A stretch of DNA of 57,453 bases from Melioribacteraceae bacterium (GCA_016927595.1 JAFGMI010000027.1:1-57453), one strand, 5' to 3'. Counted from the stretch's first letter, positions 35,098 to 44,047 are shown. Notes: generated by a model not told the origin, from the sequence alone. Numbers and translations are program-made.

Positions 35098-35136
35098 ACA
35101 AACTAAGTTCCTTAAAGGAACTTAGTTTGTTATAAA
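35098..35136 (+). terminator. Perfect 16-bp inverted repeat after sucC
   Basis: Bases 35098-35113 and 35115-35130 are exact complements around a single base. The stem is AT-rich and followed by only a weak T run. It begins nine bases after the sucC stop, so a terminator is the natural reading. Confidence 0.65.
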
Positions 35137-35138
35137 TA

Positions 35139-35165
35139 TGAAACGCGTCACGGTGCGTCTCTACA
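35139..35165. repeat. REP-like imperfect palindrome
   Basis: The stretch gaaacgcgtcacggtgcg continuing into tctctac pairs with itself (gaaacgc with gcgtctc, one mismatch). It has the look of the intergenic REP family with gtctctac ends found in Bacteroidota. Only one end is well kept, so it is a decayed copy. The rest of the 230-base gap to the transporter gene holds nothing I recognise. Confidence 0.4.
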
Positions 35166-35319
35166 ATTGCTAATAACAAATTAATTCCATTATTTATTAA
35201 AGATGACACCTTTGCAATCTCCCGTCTCCCAACATTTAGATCGTATCGCTTTAAATTTACTGGCTAATTGATTAATATTTTTACATGTTTCCAACCTTAA
35301 TTTTTTAGAAAGGTTTAAT

Positions 35320-37542
35320 TTGGATAACGCGAAGAACAACGTCATCGGCTTCGGGACTGCACCGGTCTTTTTTGCGGCAATTTCAACAATACTCGGCGCT
35401 ATTTTATTTTTAAGATTTGGATTCGCTGTTGGTACTCTCGGTTTTTTCGGCGTTCTTCTCATTATTATTGTCGGTCATTTAGTAACTCTTCCGACTGCGC
35501 TCGCCATTTCCGAGATAGCAACAAACCAGAGGGTTGAAGGAGGCGGCGAGTATTTTATAATCTCACGATCATTCGGATTAAATATCGGTGCGACAATCGG
35601 TATTGCGCTGTATCTGTCGCAGGCAATTAGTGTTGCGTTTTATATTATTGCTTTCACCGAAGCGTTTTCGCCGTTGTTCGACTGGGTAAAAACAACTTAC
35701 AACCTCGATCTTCCGAGACAGGTGATAAGCGTACCAAGCATGCTTGCTTTATCAGCACTTATAATAAAGAAAGGTGCAAACCTGGGAGTTAAAGCTTTAT
35801 ACATAGTTGTAACTATACTTGCCGTATCATTAGTCGCATTTTTTTTAGGTTCAAGCGATTATTCATCAACATCAGAGCTGGGATTATTTGACAGATCATT
35901 CAGAAACTCCAACCAATTCTTTCTGGTATTTGCAATAGTATTCCCTGCATTTACCGGCATGACCGCCGGCGTTGGTCTTTCGGGAGACTTAAAGGATCCC
36001 AAAAAATCAATACCTCTTGGAACACTTGCGGCAACACTTGTCGGTATGGTTGTATACATTGCTGTAATTTGGAAACTTTCGGGTTCCGCTGCTCCGGAGG
36101 ATCTTATTAGCGATCAATTAATTATGGGAAAAATAGCATTGTTCGGTAATGTCCTAATCCCCATCGGATTAGCTGCATCAACATTATCGAGTGCAATTGG
36201 TTCCATCCTTGTTGCCCCTCGCACTTTACAGGCAATCGGGCTTGATTCTTCATTTCCCATAATGCCGCTGAATAAATACATTGCAAAAGGCAGGGGCGAA
36301 GTAAACGAGCCGCTTAACGCAACCATTATTACCTGTGTAATTGCTGTTGTATTTGTTGCGCTCGGAGATGTTAATGCTGTTGCAGAAATAATATCGATGT
36401 TTTTTATGGTAACATATGGTTCGATTTGTCTGATTTCATTCCTTCATCATTTCGGTTCCGATCCTTCTTACCGTCCGACTTTCAGATCGAGATGGTACTT
36501 TTCGCTAATAGGGTTTACCTTATGTATTTGGCTGATGTTTCAGATGAATCCAACATACGCCGTTCTTTCAATATTTATCATGGTGCTGATGTATCTCGGT
36601 ATTGATAATTATCATACATCGCGCAAAGGTCTCGAGGCAATTTTCCAGGGAGCAATTTTTCAATTAAGCCGTACTTTGCAGGTTTATTCTCAAAAATCCA
36701 ACAAACTGCGAAAAACCTGGCGCCCGTCGGCAATTTGTGTTTCAAAAGATTCTTTCGAAAGAGAAAAAGCTTTCGAATTACTAAACTGGATATCTCACAA
36801 ACACGGGTTCGGCACGTATATACATCTTATCGAAGGTTATTATTCAAAAACTTCTACGATTGAGGCGAAAAAAGTCCTGGATAAACTGATTAAAAGATCA
36901 AGCAAGATCGGCGGAAATCTTTATATCGATACATTGATTTCACCCTCTTATACATCTGCAATTGCACAGGCAATACAGCTGCCGAGTCCCTCGGGTATGG
37001 ACAACAACATGATAATTTTCGAATACGATAAAAAGACCCCGCTCAACCTGGACCAGATAATAGATAATATTGCATTAACCCAAGCCGGCTCGTACGACGT
37101 GTGCGTGCTTGGGTCTTCTTCGAGAACTGTCAGACCGGAAAATGGTATTCATGTCTGGATACAGAATCTTGGTGATGAAAATGCCGGTCTTATGATTTTA
37201 TTAAGTTACATAATACTTGGACACCCGGACTGGTCTGCGGGACACATAAAAATATTCAGTGTCTGCGCTCCTGGTGAAACAGAGAATGTTAAAAAAGATC
37301 TGAACGATTTTGTTATTTCAGGCAGGCTTCCGATTACGGAAAAAAACATACAAGTTATCGAACGCGACGAAAACCTAAGCTTTAAGTCCCTTGTAAACTA
37401 CAACTCGCATGATGCAGCTTTAACACTTATCGGTTTCAGAGAAGAATTAATAAAGCACGAAGGGACTTCGTTTTTTGAAGGCTATGATAAAATTGCAGAC
37501 GTCCTTTTTGTGGACGCTTTCAGCAAAAAGGAGATAGAATAA
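35320..37542 (+). CDS. APC/SLC12-type transporter with cytoplasmic C-terminal domain
   Basis: A 740-residue secondary transporter. The membrane half (residues 10-440) has about 12 segments with the amino-acid/cation-chloride pattern: APVFFAAISTILGAILFLRFGFAVG in helix 1, then EGGGEYFIISRSFGLNIGATIGIALYLSQAIS, and FAIVFPAFTGMTAGVGLSGDLKDPKKSIP for helix 6 and its loop. The soluble part from about residue 460 to the end resembles the C-terminal domain of cation-chloride cotransporters (SLC12-like) more than simple amino-acid permeases. The start is a TTG with GAAAGG about nine bases upstream. It stands alone. The solute is uncertain: cation/chloride or amino acid. Confidence 0.8.
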   Translation: MDNAKNNVIGFGTAPVFFAAISTILGAILFLRFGFAVGTLGFFGVLLIIIVGHLVTLPTALAISEIATNQRVEGGGEYFIISRSFGLNIGATIGIALYLSQAISVAFYIIAFTEAFSPLFDWVKTTYNLDLPRQVISVPSMLALSALIIKKGANLGVKALYIVVTILAVSLVAFFLGSSDYSSTSELGLFDRSFRNSNQFFLVFAIVFPAFTGMTAGVGLSGDLKDPKKSIPLGTLAATLVGMVVYIAVIWKLSGSAAPEDLISDQLIMGKIALFGNVLIPIGLAASTLSSAIGSILVAPRTLQAIGLDSSFPIMPLNKYIAKGRGEVNEPLNATIITCVIAVVFVALGDVNAVAEIISMFFMVTYGSICLISFLHHFGSDPSYRPTFRSRWYFSLIGFTLCIWLMFQMNPTYAVLSIFIMVLMYLGIDNYHTSRKGLEAIFQGAIFQLSRTLQVYSQKSNKLRKTWRPSAICVSKDSFEREKAFELLNWISHKHGFGTYIHLIEGYYSKTSTIEAKKVLDKLIKRSSKIGGNLYIDTLISPSYTSAIAQAIQLPSPSGMDNNMIIFEYDKKTPLNLDQIIDNIALTQAGSYDVCVLGSSSRTVRPENGIHVWIQNLGDENAGLMILLSYIILGHPDWSAGHIKIFSVCAPGETENVKKDLNDFVISGRLPITEKNIQVIERDENLSFKSLVNYNSHDAALTLIGFREELIKHEGTSFFEGYDKIADVLFVDAFSKKEIE

Positions 37543-37972
37543 TTATTAATTTGTCCTGAAGATTTATTAAACAGACAGATCGCTTCGGTTTCGTTTTATC
37601 TTTATTCAATGCTTTTCTTAAACGGTAAAAACTGTTATGCCGCTCTTGTTAACACTTTATGTTTTGTGTGCTCTCTTTTATAGATGCATGTAATAAGTGT
37701 CGCTGTGGTTTTATAAATTTTTTCGAACGGAATTGATACTTTCTCACAAGAAACACAAACTTATTTTAATTAATTTTTAAAGTGTCAGAAAATTTTTCTA
37801 GGTTATTTGATAAAAAATAAGGACGTTTTCCGGCTTCAAGTTTTCGGAATTCGTTATTAGACATAATTTTTTTTAAGATACACTGCCTGGTGCATGTAGA
37901 AATTAATTCTCCCGGTCATTATTGCTCAACACCGCATACACCCAGTGCCGAAAGATAGGTGTAAATTTATTA
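37543..37972. other. Gene-free leader of the four-gene operon
   Basis: This AT-rich stretch holds no frame I can support on either strand. The only structure I see is a 6-bp inverted repeat (tacacc at 37937-37942 with ggtgta at 37958-37963) directly before the -7-like element. It could be an operator for the downstream operon. Confidence 0.35.
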
Positions 37973-37980
37973 TACTTTTG
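37973..37980 (+). promoter_or_regulatory. Bacteroidota-type -7 element before the four-gene operon
   Basis: TACTTTTG matches TAnnTTTG exactly and ends 37 bases before the ATG at 38018. No good TTTG -33 element is found, so the promoter is only half supported. Confidence 0.4.
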
Positions 37981-38017
37981 TTTTTTAGAGTACAATCTAT
38001 ATTCATGAGTTGAGTGA

Positions 38018-39130
38018 ATGAACAACACAAATGACGATCAGAATGTCTTTACTACCACCGAGAAACCTTATGATCTTATAGACGGCGCTTCGGCACCGGG
38101 TTTCGAACTTGCCGTTGATGTAGAGAGGCTCAAAAAAATCATTCGCGATCCCGATATCTCTTTTGAAGAGAGGATAGAGGCATTTGAAGATGTTATTGAC
38201 TCCGAGGTCGGGGACACTACCCTATACCGCGCCCGAAACATCGAGCGTGAGATCGGTCTTCGGCAAATATATCTGAAGTTTGAGGGTGGCAATCCTACGG
38301 GAACACAAAAAGACAGAATTGCATTCGCGCAGGCAAAAGATGCTTTGAGACGAGGATATGATACTATGATGCTTGCAACGTGTGGTAATTACGGCGTTGC
38401 CTGTGCACTTGCAGCTTCTATTGCCGGCTTAAGATGTATTATACATGTACCTGAAACATACCACACGAGGAGAATAAAAGAGATGACAGACCTGGGCGCT
38501 GAAATAGTCCGCGTTCCGGGCGACTACGAAACCTCGGTTGGATTCTCGTCTGAAATAGCAAAGGAAAAAGAATACTATGATGCCAATCCCGGTGGAGATA
38601 ATATCACAATACAGCTTACAGCATATGGTGAGATTGCATATGAAATTTACGACGAGTTGCGAGATTCACCGAAAATTGTTGCGGCTCCCGTTTCTAACGG
38701 TACTCTCCTGGCGGGTCTTTACAAGGGATTTATAAGCTTATACAGAAGGGGTAAAACTTCACGCATGCCAATGTTTGTAGCCGGCTCATCATTTAAAAAG
38801 AATCCAATTATTCAGGCATTTGTATTAAATAAAAAAAACTGTGAGGATCTTTCGCCGGAAAAAATTAAAGAATCAAAAATTAATGAACCATTAATTAACT
38901 GGCATTCTATTGACGGTGATTTTGCGCTCGATGCAATAAGAAAATCCCGCGGCTGGGCTTCGAACGCAACCGATAAGGAAATGCTAAATTATTCCAAAAT
39001 GATCAGAGATAAAGAGGGTATGTCAGTACTGCCGGCTTCAACCGCTGGTTTAATCGCTTTAATCAACCAACATAAAAAGGAACTCATTTCAAACGACCGG
39101 TTCGTCGTTGTATTAACGGGGAGAAAGTAA
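38018..39130 (+). CDS. Threonine-synthase-fold PLP-dependent enzyme
   Basis: PLP enzyme of fold type II, 370 residues. VGDTTLYRARNIEREIGLRQIYLKFEGGNPTGTQKDRIA (residues 64-102) carries the Schiff-base Lys at 98. MLATCGNYGVACALAASIAGL follows as the phosphate/substrate loop and VAAPVSNGTLLAGLYKGF as the PLP-phosphate Gly loop. It is closest to threonine synthase but lacks the usual N-terminal extension and comes without hom or thrB. The last codon overlaps the ATG of the DUF1611 gene (TAATG). It is the first of four tightly packed genes and likely makes or breaks an amino acid used by the others; the substrate is unknown. Confidence 0.82.
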   Translation: MNNTNDDQNVFTTTEKPYDLIDGASAPGFELAVDVERLKKIIRDPDISFEERIEAFEDVIDSEVGDTTLYRARNIEREIGLRQIYLKFEGGNPTGTQKDRIAFAQAKDALRRGYDTMMLATCGNYGVACALAASIAGLRCIIHVPETYHTRRIKEMTDLGAEIVRVPGDYETSVGFSSEIAKEKEYYDANPGGDNITIQLTAYGEIAYEIYDELRDSPKIVAAPVSNGTLLAGLYKGFISLYRRGKTSRMPMFVAGSSFKKNPIIQAFVLNKKNCEDLSPEKIKESKINEPLINWHSIDGDFALDAIRKSRGWASNATDKEMLNYSKMIRDKEGMSVLPASTAGLIALINQHKKELISNDRFVVVLTGRK

Positions 39131-40233
39131 TGGAATCACTTCCAAATGGAAATGCAATAATATATTGTGAGGATGCGTTCAACACCACTAACGGGAAAAC
39201 TGCGCACGGACTTGTAAGATTTACCAACAGATATAAGGTGCTTGCGGTTATTGATTCAAAGTATCGTGGTCAGGACGCTGGAATGGTGCTTGATAAAAAG
39301 CCGAACAACGTGGGTATATTTGACAGTTTAACCGAAGCATACGATAAATATTCGAATACGGACACGCCCGCAACACATTTTGTTATCGGGTTGGCTCCCG
39401 ATGGAGGAAGGTTGCCGGATAATGCTAGAAAGGTGATTAAAAGTGCCATTAAGTTGGGTCTGCATATTGATTCGGGCTTACACGATTTTCTTTCGGACGA
39501 CAAAAAAATTATGGGTCTTGCATACGATTATGGTGTTAAGATAAGGGATATCCGCAAGCCGCCGTCGCGAGATGAATTACATTTTTTTTCAGGGAAAATC
39601 GATGAGGTTACTTCCTATGTGGTTGCTGTTCTGGGTACGGATTCAGCAATAGGTAAAAGAACAACCGCATGGATCGTTGTTAATGCACTTAAAGAAGCGG
39701 GTTACAAAGCCGAATTAATAGGCACCGGTCAAACAGCCTGGATGCAGGGTGCCCGGTATAGCATAATAATGGATTCGTTGATTAATGATTTTGTCTCCGG
39801 TGAAATAGAGCATGCGGTTCATAGTTGCTGGACGGAGCAGAAACCTGATTTTATAGTTATCGAAGGTCAGGGAAGTTTGTTGAATCCTGCTTATCCCGGG
39901 GGATTCGAAATAATGGCTGCCGGAAGACCCGATTCAATAATACTACAGCATGCGCCTGCAAGAAAAGAATACGATGGTTTCCCTTACTATACAATGCATC
40001 CGCTGTCTAAACAAATTAAGGCTGTTGAAATAATATCGGGGAAACCAGTAATAGCAATTACGCTGAATCATGAAAAAATGACTCAGAAAGAAATTGATAA
40101 GCAGGTTACGGAAATTTTAAAGCTTCATGATCTGCCTGCTTTCGACGTGCTTCTTCATGGCGCAGATAAACTGATTAAGACAATGCTTTCACATAGGAAG
40201 AAAATTATTGAGGAAAGAAATAAAAATTATTAA
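39130..40233 (+). CDS. DUF1611 P-loop protein (DgcN-like)
   Basis: A 367-residue DUF1611 protein. The N-terminal Rossmann-like domain includes NGNAIIYCEDAFNTTNGKTAHGLVRF, FVIGLAPDGGRLP and HIDSGLHDFL. The P-loop domain has VAVLGTDSAIGKRTTAW (P-loop at 169-179), then ELIGTGQTAWMQG, DFIVIEGQGSLLNP and IILQHAPARKEYDGFP. The family includes DgcN, described as a D-glutamate N-acetyltransferase that works with the racemase DgcA; an epimerase of that superfamily is encoded in this operon (42634-43701). The specific substrate here is inference. The gene overlaps the PLP enzyme gene by one base and is followed after three bases by the fusion gene. Confidence 0.82.
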   Translation: MESLPNGNAIIYCEDAFNTTNGKTAHGLVRFTNRYKVLAVIDSKYRGQDAGMVLDKKPNNVGIFDSLTEAYDKYSNTDTPATHFVIGLAPDGGRLPDNARKVIKSAIKLGLHIDSGLHDFLSDDKKIMGLAYDYGVKIRDIRKPPSRDELHFFSGKIDEVTSYVVAVLGTDSAIGKRTTAWIVVNALKEAGYKAELIGTGQTAWMQGARYSIIMDSLINDFVSGEIEHAVHSCWTEQKPDFIVIEGQGSLLNPAYPGGFEIMAAGRPDSIILQHAPARKEYDGFPYYTMHPLSKQIKAVEIISGKPVIAITLNHEKMTQKEIDKQVTEILKLHDLPAFDVLLHGADKLIKTMLSHRKKIIEERNKNY

Positions 40234-40236
40234 GAG

Positions 40237-42591
40237 ATGGGGCAAATGACACCCGAACAAAATGAAATAAAAAAACTGGTTGTTCTCGATACGCTCGAAG
40301 TTGGTCCGGTATTATTAGAGAAGAGAAGAATGATTGCTCCATATAAAGTAATTAATAAAAATCGTATTGAGACAAAGGAGTTTATTTACAGTTACGAAGA
40401 GGATGTGTTCAACCCTTCTGACAATTCGCATTTAAATATTGCTTCGGTAATGGCGGCTCAGGTTGCATTAAACTACGGACTCTTTTTTAAAAAAATTATT
40501 TTTCGCGGTTTATACGACAATGCGGATAAATCCGCATTAAAGGATTGGGCTGAAAACACATCCAGAGAAATATTTGTTAAAAAATTCCTGGAGCCGAATC
40601 CCTTCCTGACCGGCGATGTGAAATCTCTTAAACCGGTTAAATTAAAAAATTATTTAAATGCCTCTCTCGAGTTCCCGGATACAAATCCTGACCCGGTAAA
40701 AACCAAATGGGAATTTTGGATAAATGATAAATCTAAGCATTGTATTCTGTCCAGCGGGGGTAAAGACAGCCTTTTAAGCTACGGATTAATAAATGAGCTC
40801 GGTTATGATACTCATCCGATATTTGTAAACGAATCGGGCAGGCACTGGTTTACAGCTCTCAATGCATATAACTATTTCAAAAAAAATGTCAAAAACACCG
40901 GGAGAGTATGGGTAAATTCGGACAGAGTGTTTTCGTTCATGCTTCGCCAGCTGCCTTTTATCAGGAAGGATTTTGCGAATGTTCGTGCTGACGAATACCC
41001 GATACGATTATGGACTGTGGCGGTATTTCTGTTTGGTGTTATGCCTCTGTTACGAAAAAGAAAAATCGGCAGGCTTATTATAGGCGATGAATACGATACA
41101 ACCGTTCGAACTAATTACAAAACTATAACTCATTATGACGGGCTTTATGATCAGAGCCGTTATTTTGATGATGCAATGTCTCGATATTTTATGAGAAAGG
41201 GCTGGTCGGTTTCTCAATTCTCAATACTTCGTCCAATGAGTGAGTTGTTAATAGAGACTATTCTGGCAAAACGGTATCCCGAGCTTCAAAAGGAACAGGT
41301 TTCCTGTCATGCTGCACATAAAGAAGGCAATCGTATAGTTCCTTGCGGCAAGTGTGAAAAATGCCGGAGGATTGTGGGTATGCTGTCGGCTATTGATGTA
41401 AATCCCGAAAATTGCGGCTACGGCAGAAAGCAAATAGAGAGGTGTTTAACGTCTCTTGAGGTCAACCCTGTTCATCAGGAGAAAGCCGGTGCTCAGCAGT
41501 TAAATTACATGCTTTTTAATAAGGGATTAATTAATCCTCCTAGAGAGAGTGCTGCTTCGCTTAAGGAAAATGAGGAAGTGCTTCATTTACGGTTCGATTC
41601 GGAGAAGTCTCCCTTATCTGCTATTCCCAACGATATCAGAAAGTCTTTGTATATAATTTACCTCCAGTATGCTCGCGGTGCGCTGATTCGGGTTTCAAGA
41701 AAATGGATTTCATTCGATCCGATTAATGATCCTTCTGCCGATAAAAATTATCCGTTTGAGTTTTCAAACAAGAAAAACTTTTATACCGAACAGTCGGATC
41801 AGCTGCTCAAGAGCAAATATTTATGGGCGGAACTTACCTGGGAAGAAGCTGATAAAAGATTAAAGCAAACCAATATAGCAATTCTTCCGGTCGGCGCCAT
41901 TGAACAACACGGACCGCATCTCCCCCTGGACGTAGATTCATACGACGCAGACTATCTGGCTAAAAAAGTTGCAGAAGCCTGCAGTGATCCCAAACCGCTT
42001 GTGCTTCCCTTGATACCTTACGGTGTTTCTTATCACCACGATGATTTTCCCGGGACTATAAGCGTTACAAATGAAACCTTAAGCAGGATGGTTTATGAGA
42101 TTGGTATGAGTATATCAAAAAACGGGATTAATAAATTAATAATTATTAACGGACACGGCGATAACAGTCCAACTCTAAACTACGCAGCGCAGATGATAAA
42201 TCGTGATGCAAAAATTTTTGTTGCGGTAGATACGGGGGAAACTAGCGATGTAGACCTTGATGATTTATCTGAAACGCCGAATGATGTACATGCCGGCGAA
42301 ATAGAAACAAGTACAACTCTTGCTCTTAGACCCAGATTGGTTAAAATGGATAGGGCTAAAAAAAGTGTTTTGAGTTTTTCTAGCAGGTATTTAAACTTTT
42401 CATCTCTACGCGGCGTTCCCTGGTATGCAAGAACAAAACGTATTTCGGAATCAGGTATTATGGGAGACCCCACCAGGGCATCTTCTGAAAAAGGAAAGCA
42501 AATGTGGGAAATAATGATAGCTCATCTTGTTGCTTTTGTTGAAGACCTAAAAAATTTATCGCTCGATGAAATACATCAAAAGAAATATTAA
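40237..42591 (+). CDS. Fusion of PP-loop ATPase (MurL-like) and creatininase-family amidohydrolase
   Basis: A 784-residue two-enzyme protein. Residues 1-160 form a mixed N-terminal domain. Residues 165-390 are a PP-loop ATP-pyrophosphatase: ILSSGGKDS (170-178), then IIGDEYDTT, ILRPMSELLIETILAKRYPEL (330-350), Cys 357 and CGKCEKC (370-376), a likely zinc site. This order recalls MurL, the ATP-dependent epimerase of the glutamyl residue in UDP-MurNAc-peptide, more than QueC. Residues 530-784 are a full creatininase domain: GAIEQHGPHLP (553-563), NGHGDN (638-643) and HAGEIETS (685-692), which hold the metal ligands. Residues 395-525 link the two. The start could also be ATG 40246. I know of no characterised protein with this fusion. 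Confidence 0.8.
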   Translation: MGQMTPEQNEIKKLVVLDTLEVGPVLLEKRRMIAPYKVINKNRIETKEFIYSYEEDVFNPSDNSHLNIASVMAAQVALNYGLFFKKIIFRGLYDNADKSALKDWAENTSREIFVKKFLEPNPFLTGDVKSLKPVKLKNYLNASLEFPDTNPDPVKTKWEFWINDKSKHCILSSGGKDSLLSYGLINELGYDTHPIFVNESGRHWFTALNAYNYFKKNVKNTGRVWVNSDRVFSFMLRQLPFIRKDFANVRADEYPIRLWTVAVFLFGVMPLLRKRKIGRLIIGDEYDTTVRTNYKTITHYDGLYDQSRYFDDAMSRYFMRKGWSVSQFSILRPMSELLIETILAKRYPELQKEQVSCHAAHKEGNRIVPCGKCEKCRRIVGMLSAIDVNPENCGYGRKQIERCLTSLEVNPVHQEKAGAQQLNYMLFNKGLINPPRESAASLKENEEVLHLRFDSEKSPLSAIPNDIRKSLYIIYLQYARGALIRVSRKWISFDPINDPSADKNYPFEFSNKKNFYTEQSDQLLKSKYLWAELTWEEADKRLKQTNIAILPVGAIEQHGPHLPLDVDSYDADYLAKKVAEACSDPKPLVLPLIPYGVSYHHDDFPGTISVTNETLSRMVYEIGMSISKNGINKLIIINGHGDNSPTLNYAAQMINRDAKIFVAVDTGETSDVDLDDLSETPNDVHAGEIETSTTLALRPRLVKMDRAKKSVLSFSSRYLNFSSLRGVPWYARTKRISESGIMGDPTRASSEKGKQMWEIMIAHLVAFVEDLKNLSLDEIHQKKY

Positions 42592-42633
42592 CAGGTTTTG
42601 GTTATATGGTTATTCCATAATTAGAGAGCAACT

Positions 42634-43701
42634 ATGAAAATAACATCTATTTCTGCTTGCTCTGTAGACATGAAATTAAAAGAGCCTTACACAATTGCTT
42701 ATGAAACCGTGTCGCATACGACTAACATTTTTATTAAGATTGAAACCAATACGGGAATTACTGGCTTCGGTTGCGCCGCCCCCGATCTTCCGGTAACGGG
42801 TGAAACTTCCGGCAGTGTTCTTCGGGCGGTAAAAGATTCAATTGAACCCTCATTAAAAGGGGCTGATCCTCATCGATTAATATATCAGCTGGAAAAGATT
42901 AGAACGCCTTTAAGAAATCAACCTTCGGCAATGGCGCTGGTTGATATGGCATTATTCGATATACTGGGTAAAACCGCGAATCTTCCTCTTTATATACTGC
43001 TGGGTGGTTTCAGGGACAGGATGCGCACCAGCATAACAATTGGAATAATCCCCATTCAAGAAACTCTTGAGAAAGCAGCAGGTTTTGTGCGTGATGGTTT
43101 TAAGATCATCAAACTAAAGGGTGGAAACAATGTTGAGGAAGACATTGAAAAGATAAAAAAGATCCGGGAGAAGGTTGGTCCGACAATTGAATTGCGTTTC
43201 GATGCTAACCAGGGATACTCCGTAGAAAATGCTATTCTTTTCGTAAAAAAGACAAAGTCAGAAAAAGTGCAGATACTCGAACAGCCCACACCGAAAGGAC
43301 AACCGGATCAACTGCGGCTAATAACCGATGTTGTGCCTATCCCTGTTATGGCTGATGAAAGTCTGATGGATCTCAGGGACGCTTTTCGTCTTGCCAAAAA
43401 AGGTCTTGTTGATACCGTTAACGTAAAGCTTATGAAAGTCGGTGGAATAAATGAGGCAATGCATATTAATTCTGTTGCTAAAGCAGCTAACCTCGAAGTA
43501 ATGGTTGGGTGTATGGATGAATCTGCTTTGTCTATAGCCGCTGGTCTCCACTTTGCTCTCGCAAAACCCAATGTTGAGTACGCTGATCTTGACGGTCATT
43601 TAGATTTAATAAACGATCCTGCTGCTGGTGCTGTTGTTTTAAAAGAAGGCATTCTCTTTCCAACTAATCTGCCAGGTCTTGGTTTCAATCTTGATATATA
43701 A
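42634..43701 (+). CDS. Enolase-superfamily dipeptide epimerase / DgcA-like racemase
   Basis: A 355-residue muconate-lactonising subgroup enzyme. All active-site positions of L-Ala-D/L-Glu epimerases are kept: KxK at 160-162 in IIKLKGG, metal ligands Asp 190 (RFDANQGYS), Glu 216 (ILEQPT) and Asp 241 (VMADESLMD), the second base Lys at 268 (VNVKLMKVGG), and the C-terminal MDESALSIAAGLHFA and YADLDGHLDL. These bind the substrate amino group in dipeptide epimerases. It would invert the alpha carbon of a glutamate-like residue. It lies 42 bases after the fusion gene and is the last enzyme of the operon. Confidence 0.88.
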   Translation: MKITSISACSVDMKLKEPYTIAYETVSHTTNIFIKIETNTGITGFGCAAPDLPVTGETSGSVLRAVKDSIEPSLKGADPHRLIYQLEKIRTPLRNQPSAMALVDMALFDILGKTANLPLYILLGGFRDRMRTSITIGIIPIQETLEKAAGFVRDGFKIIKLKGGNNVEEDIEKIKKIREKVGPTIELRFDANQGYSVENAILFVKKTKSEKVQILEQPTPKGQPDQLRLITDVVPIPVMADESLMDLRDAFRLAKKGLVDTVNVKLMKVGGINEAMHINSVAKAANLEVMVGCMDESALSIAAGLHFALAKPNVEYADLDGHLDLINDPAAGAVVLKEGILFPTNLPGLGFNLDI

Positions 43702-43734
43702 ATAATTTCAAACCACTCCTTATAGGAGTAATTT

Positions 43735-44025
43735 ATGATTGCATTATGGAGCAGTTTTGTTTTACTTATAATTTTACTATTAGCGCTCGGTTTGGGGGTG
43801 TTCAACGGAAAAACGCACGTTATTAACATAAAGGACTGTTGCAATATATTATATAAATGAATTACACTGGTTTAATGTTGGCCTGGAAAATAATTATAAC
43901 CTGAACGGGGAACAGGCGGCTTTTCAATACATCCACGGTTATCTGATATTCGCTTATTGTAATTTATGTGGTTCTGATGTTCGGAATTGTATCATCGCTT
44001 TACAGAAAAGAATTATCGGACTGAT
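43735..44025 (+). pseudogene. Frameshifted small membrane-protein gene
   Basis: A strong ribosome site (AGGAG at 43724-43728) and ATG at 43735 open a 41-codon frame, MIALWSSFVLLIILLLALGLG and onward, ending at 43860. Just before that stop a second frame carries on: AIYYINELHWFNVGLENNYNL, then QAAFQYIHGYLIFA. A third frame then gives LIVIYVVLMFGIVSSLYRKEL and stops at 44025, right at the terminator. Joined, the pieces make a coherent protein of about 95 residues with a membrane helix at each end. Two single-base shifts best explain this. If the shifts are sequencing errors the gene is intact. The family is not recognised. Confidence 0.5.
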
Positions 44026-44047
44026 AACAGTCCGATAATTTTTTATA
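44013..44047. terminator. Bidirectional terminator between convergent genes
   Basis: An 11-bp perfect stem (44013-44023 with 44030-44040, six-base loop) is followed by TTTTTTA. It lies right before the end of the minus-strand trpB2 gene, so it probably serves both strands. Confidence 0.85.
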
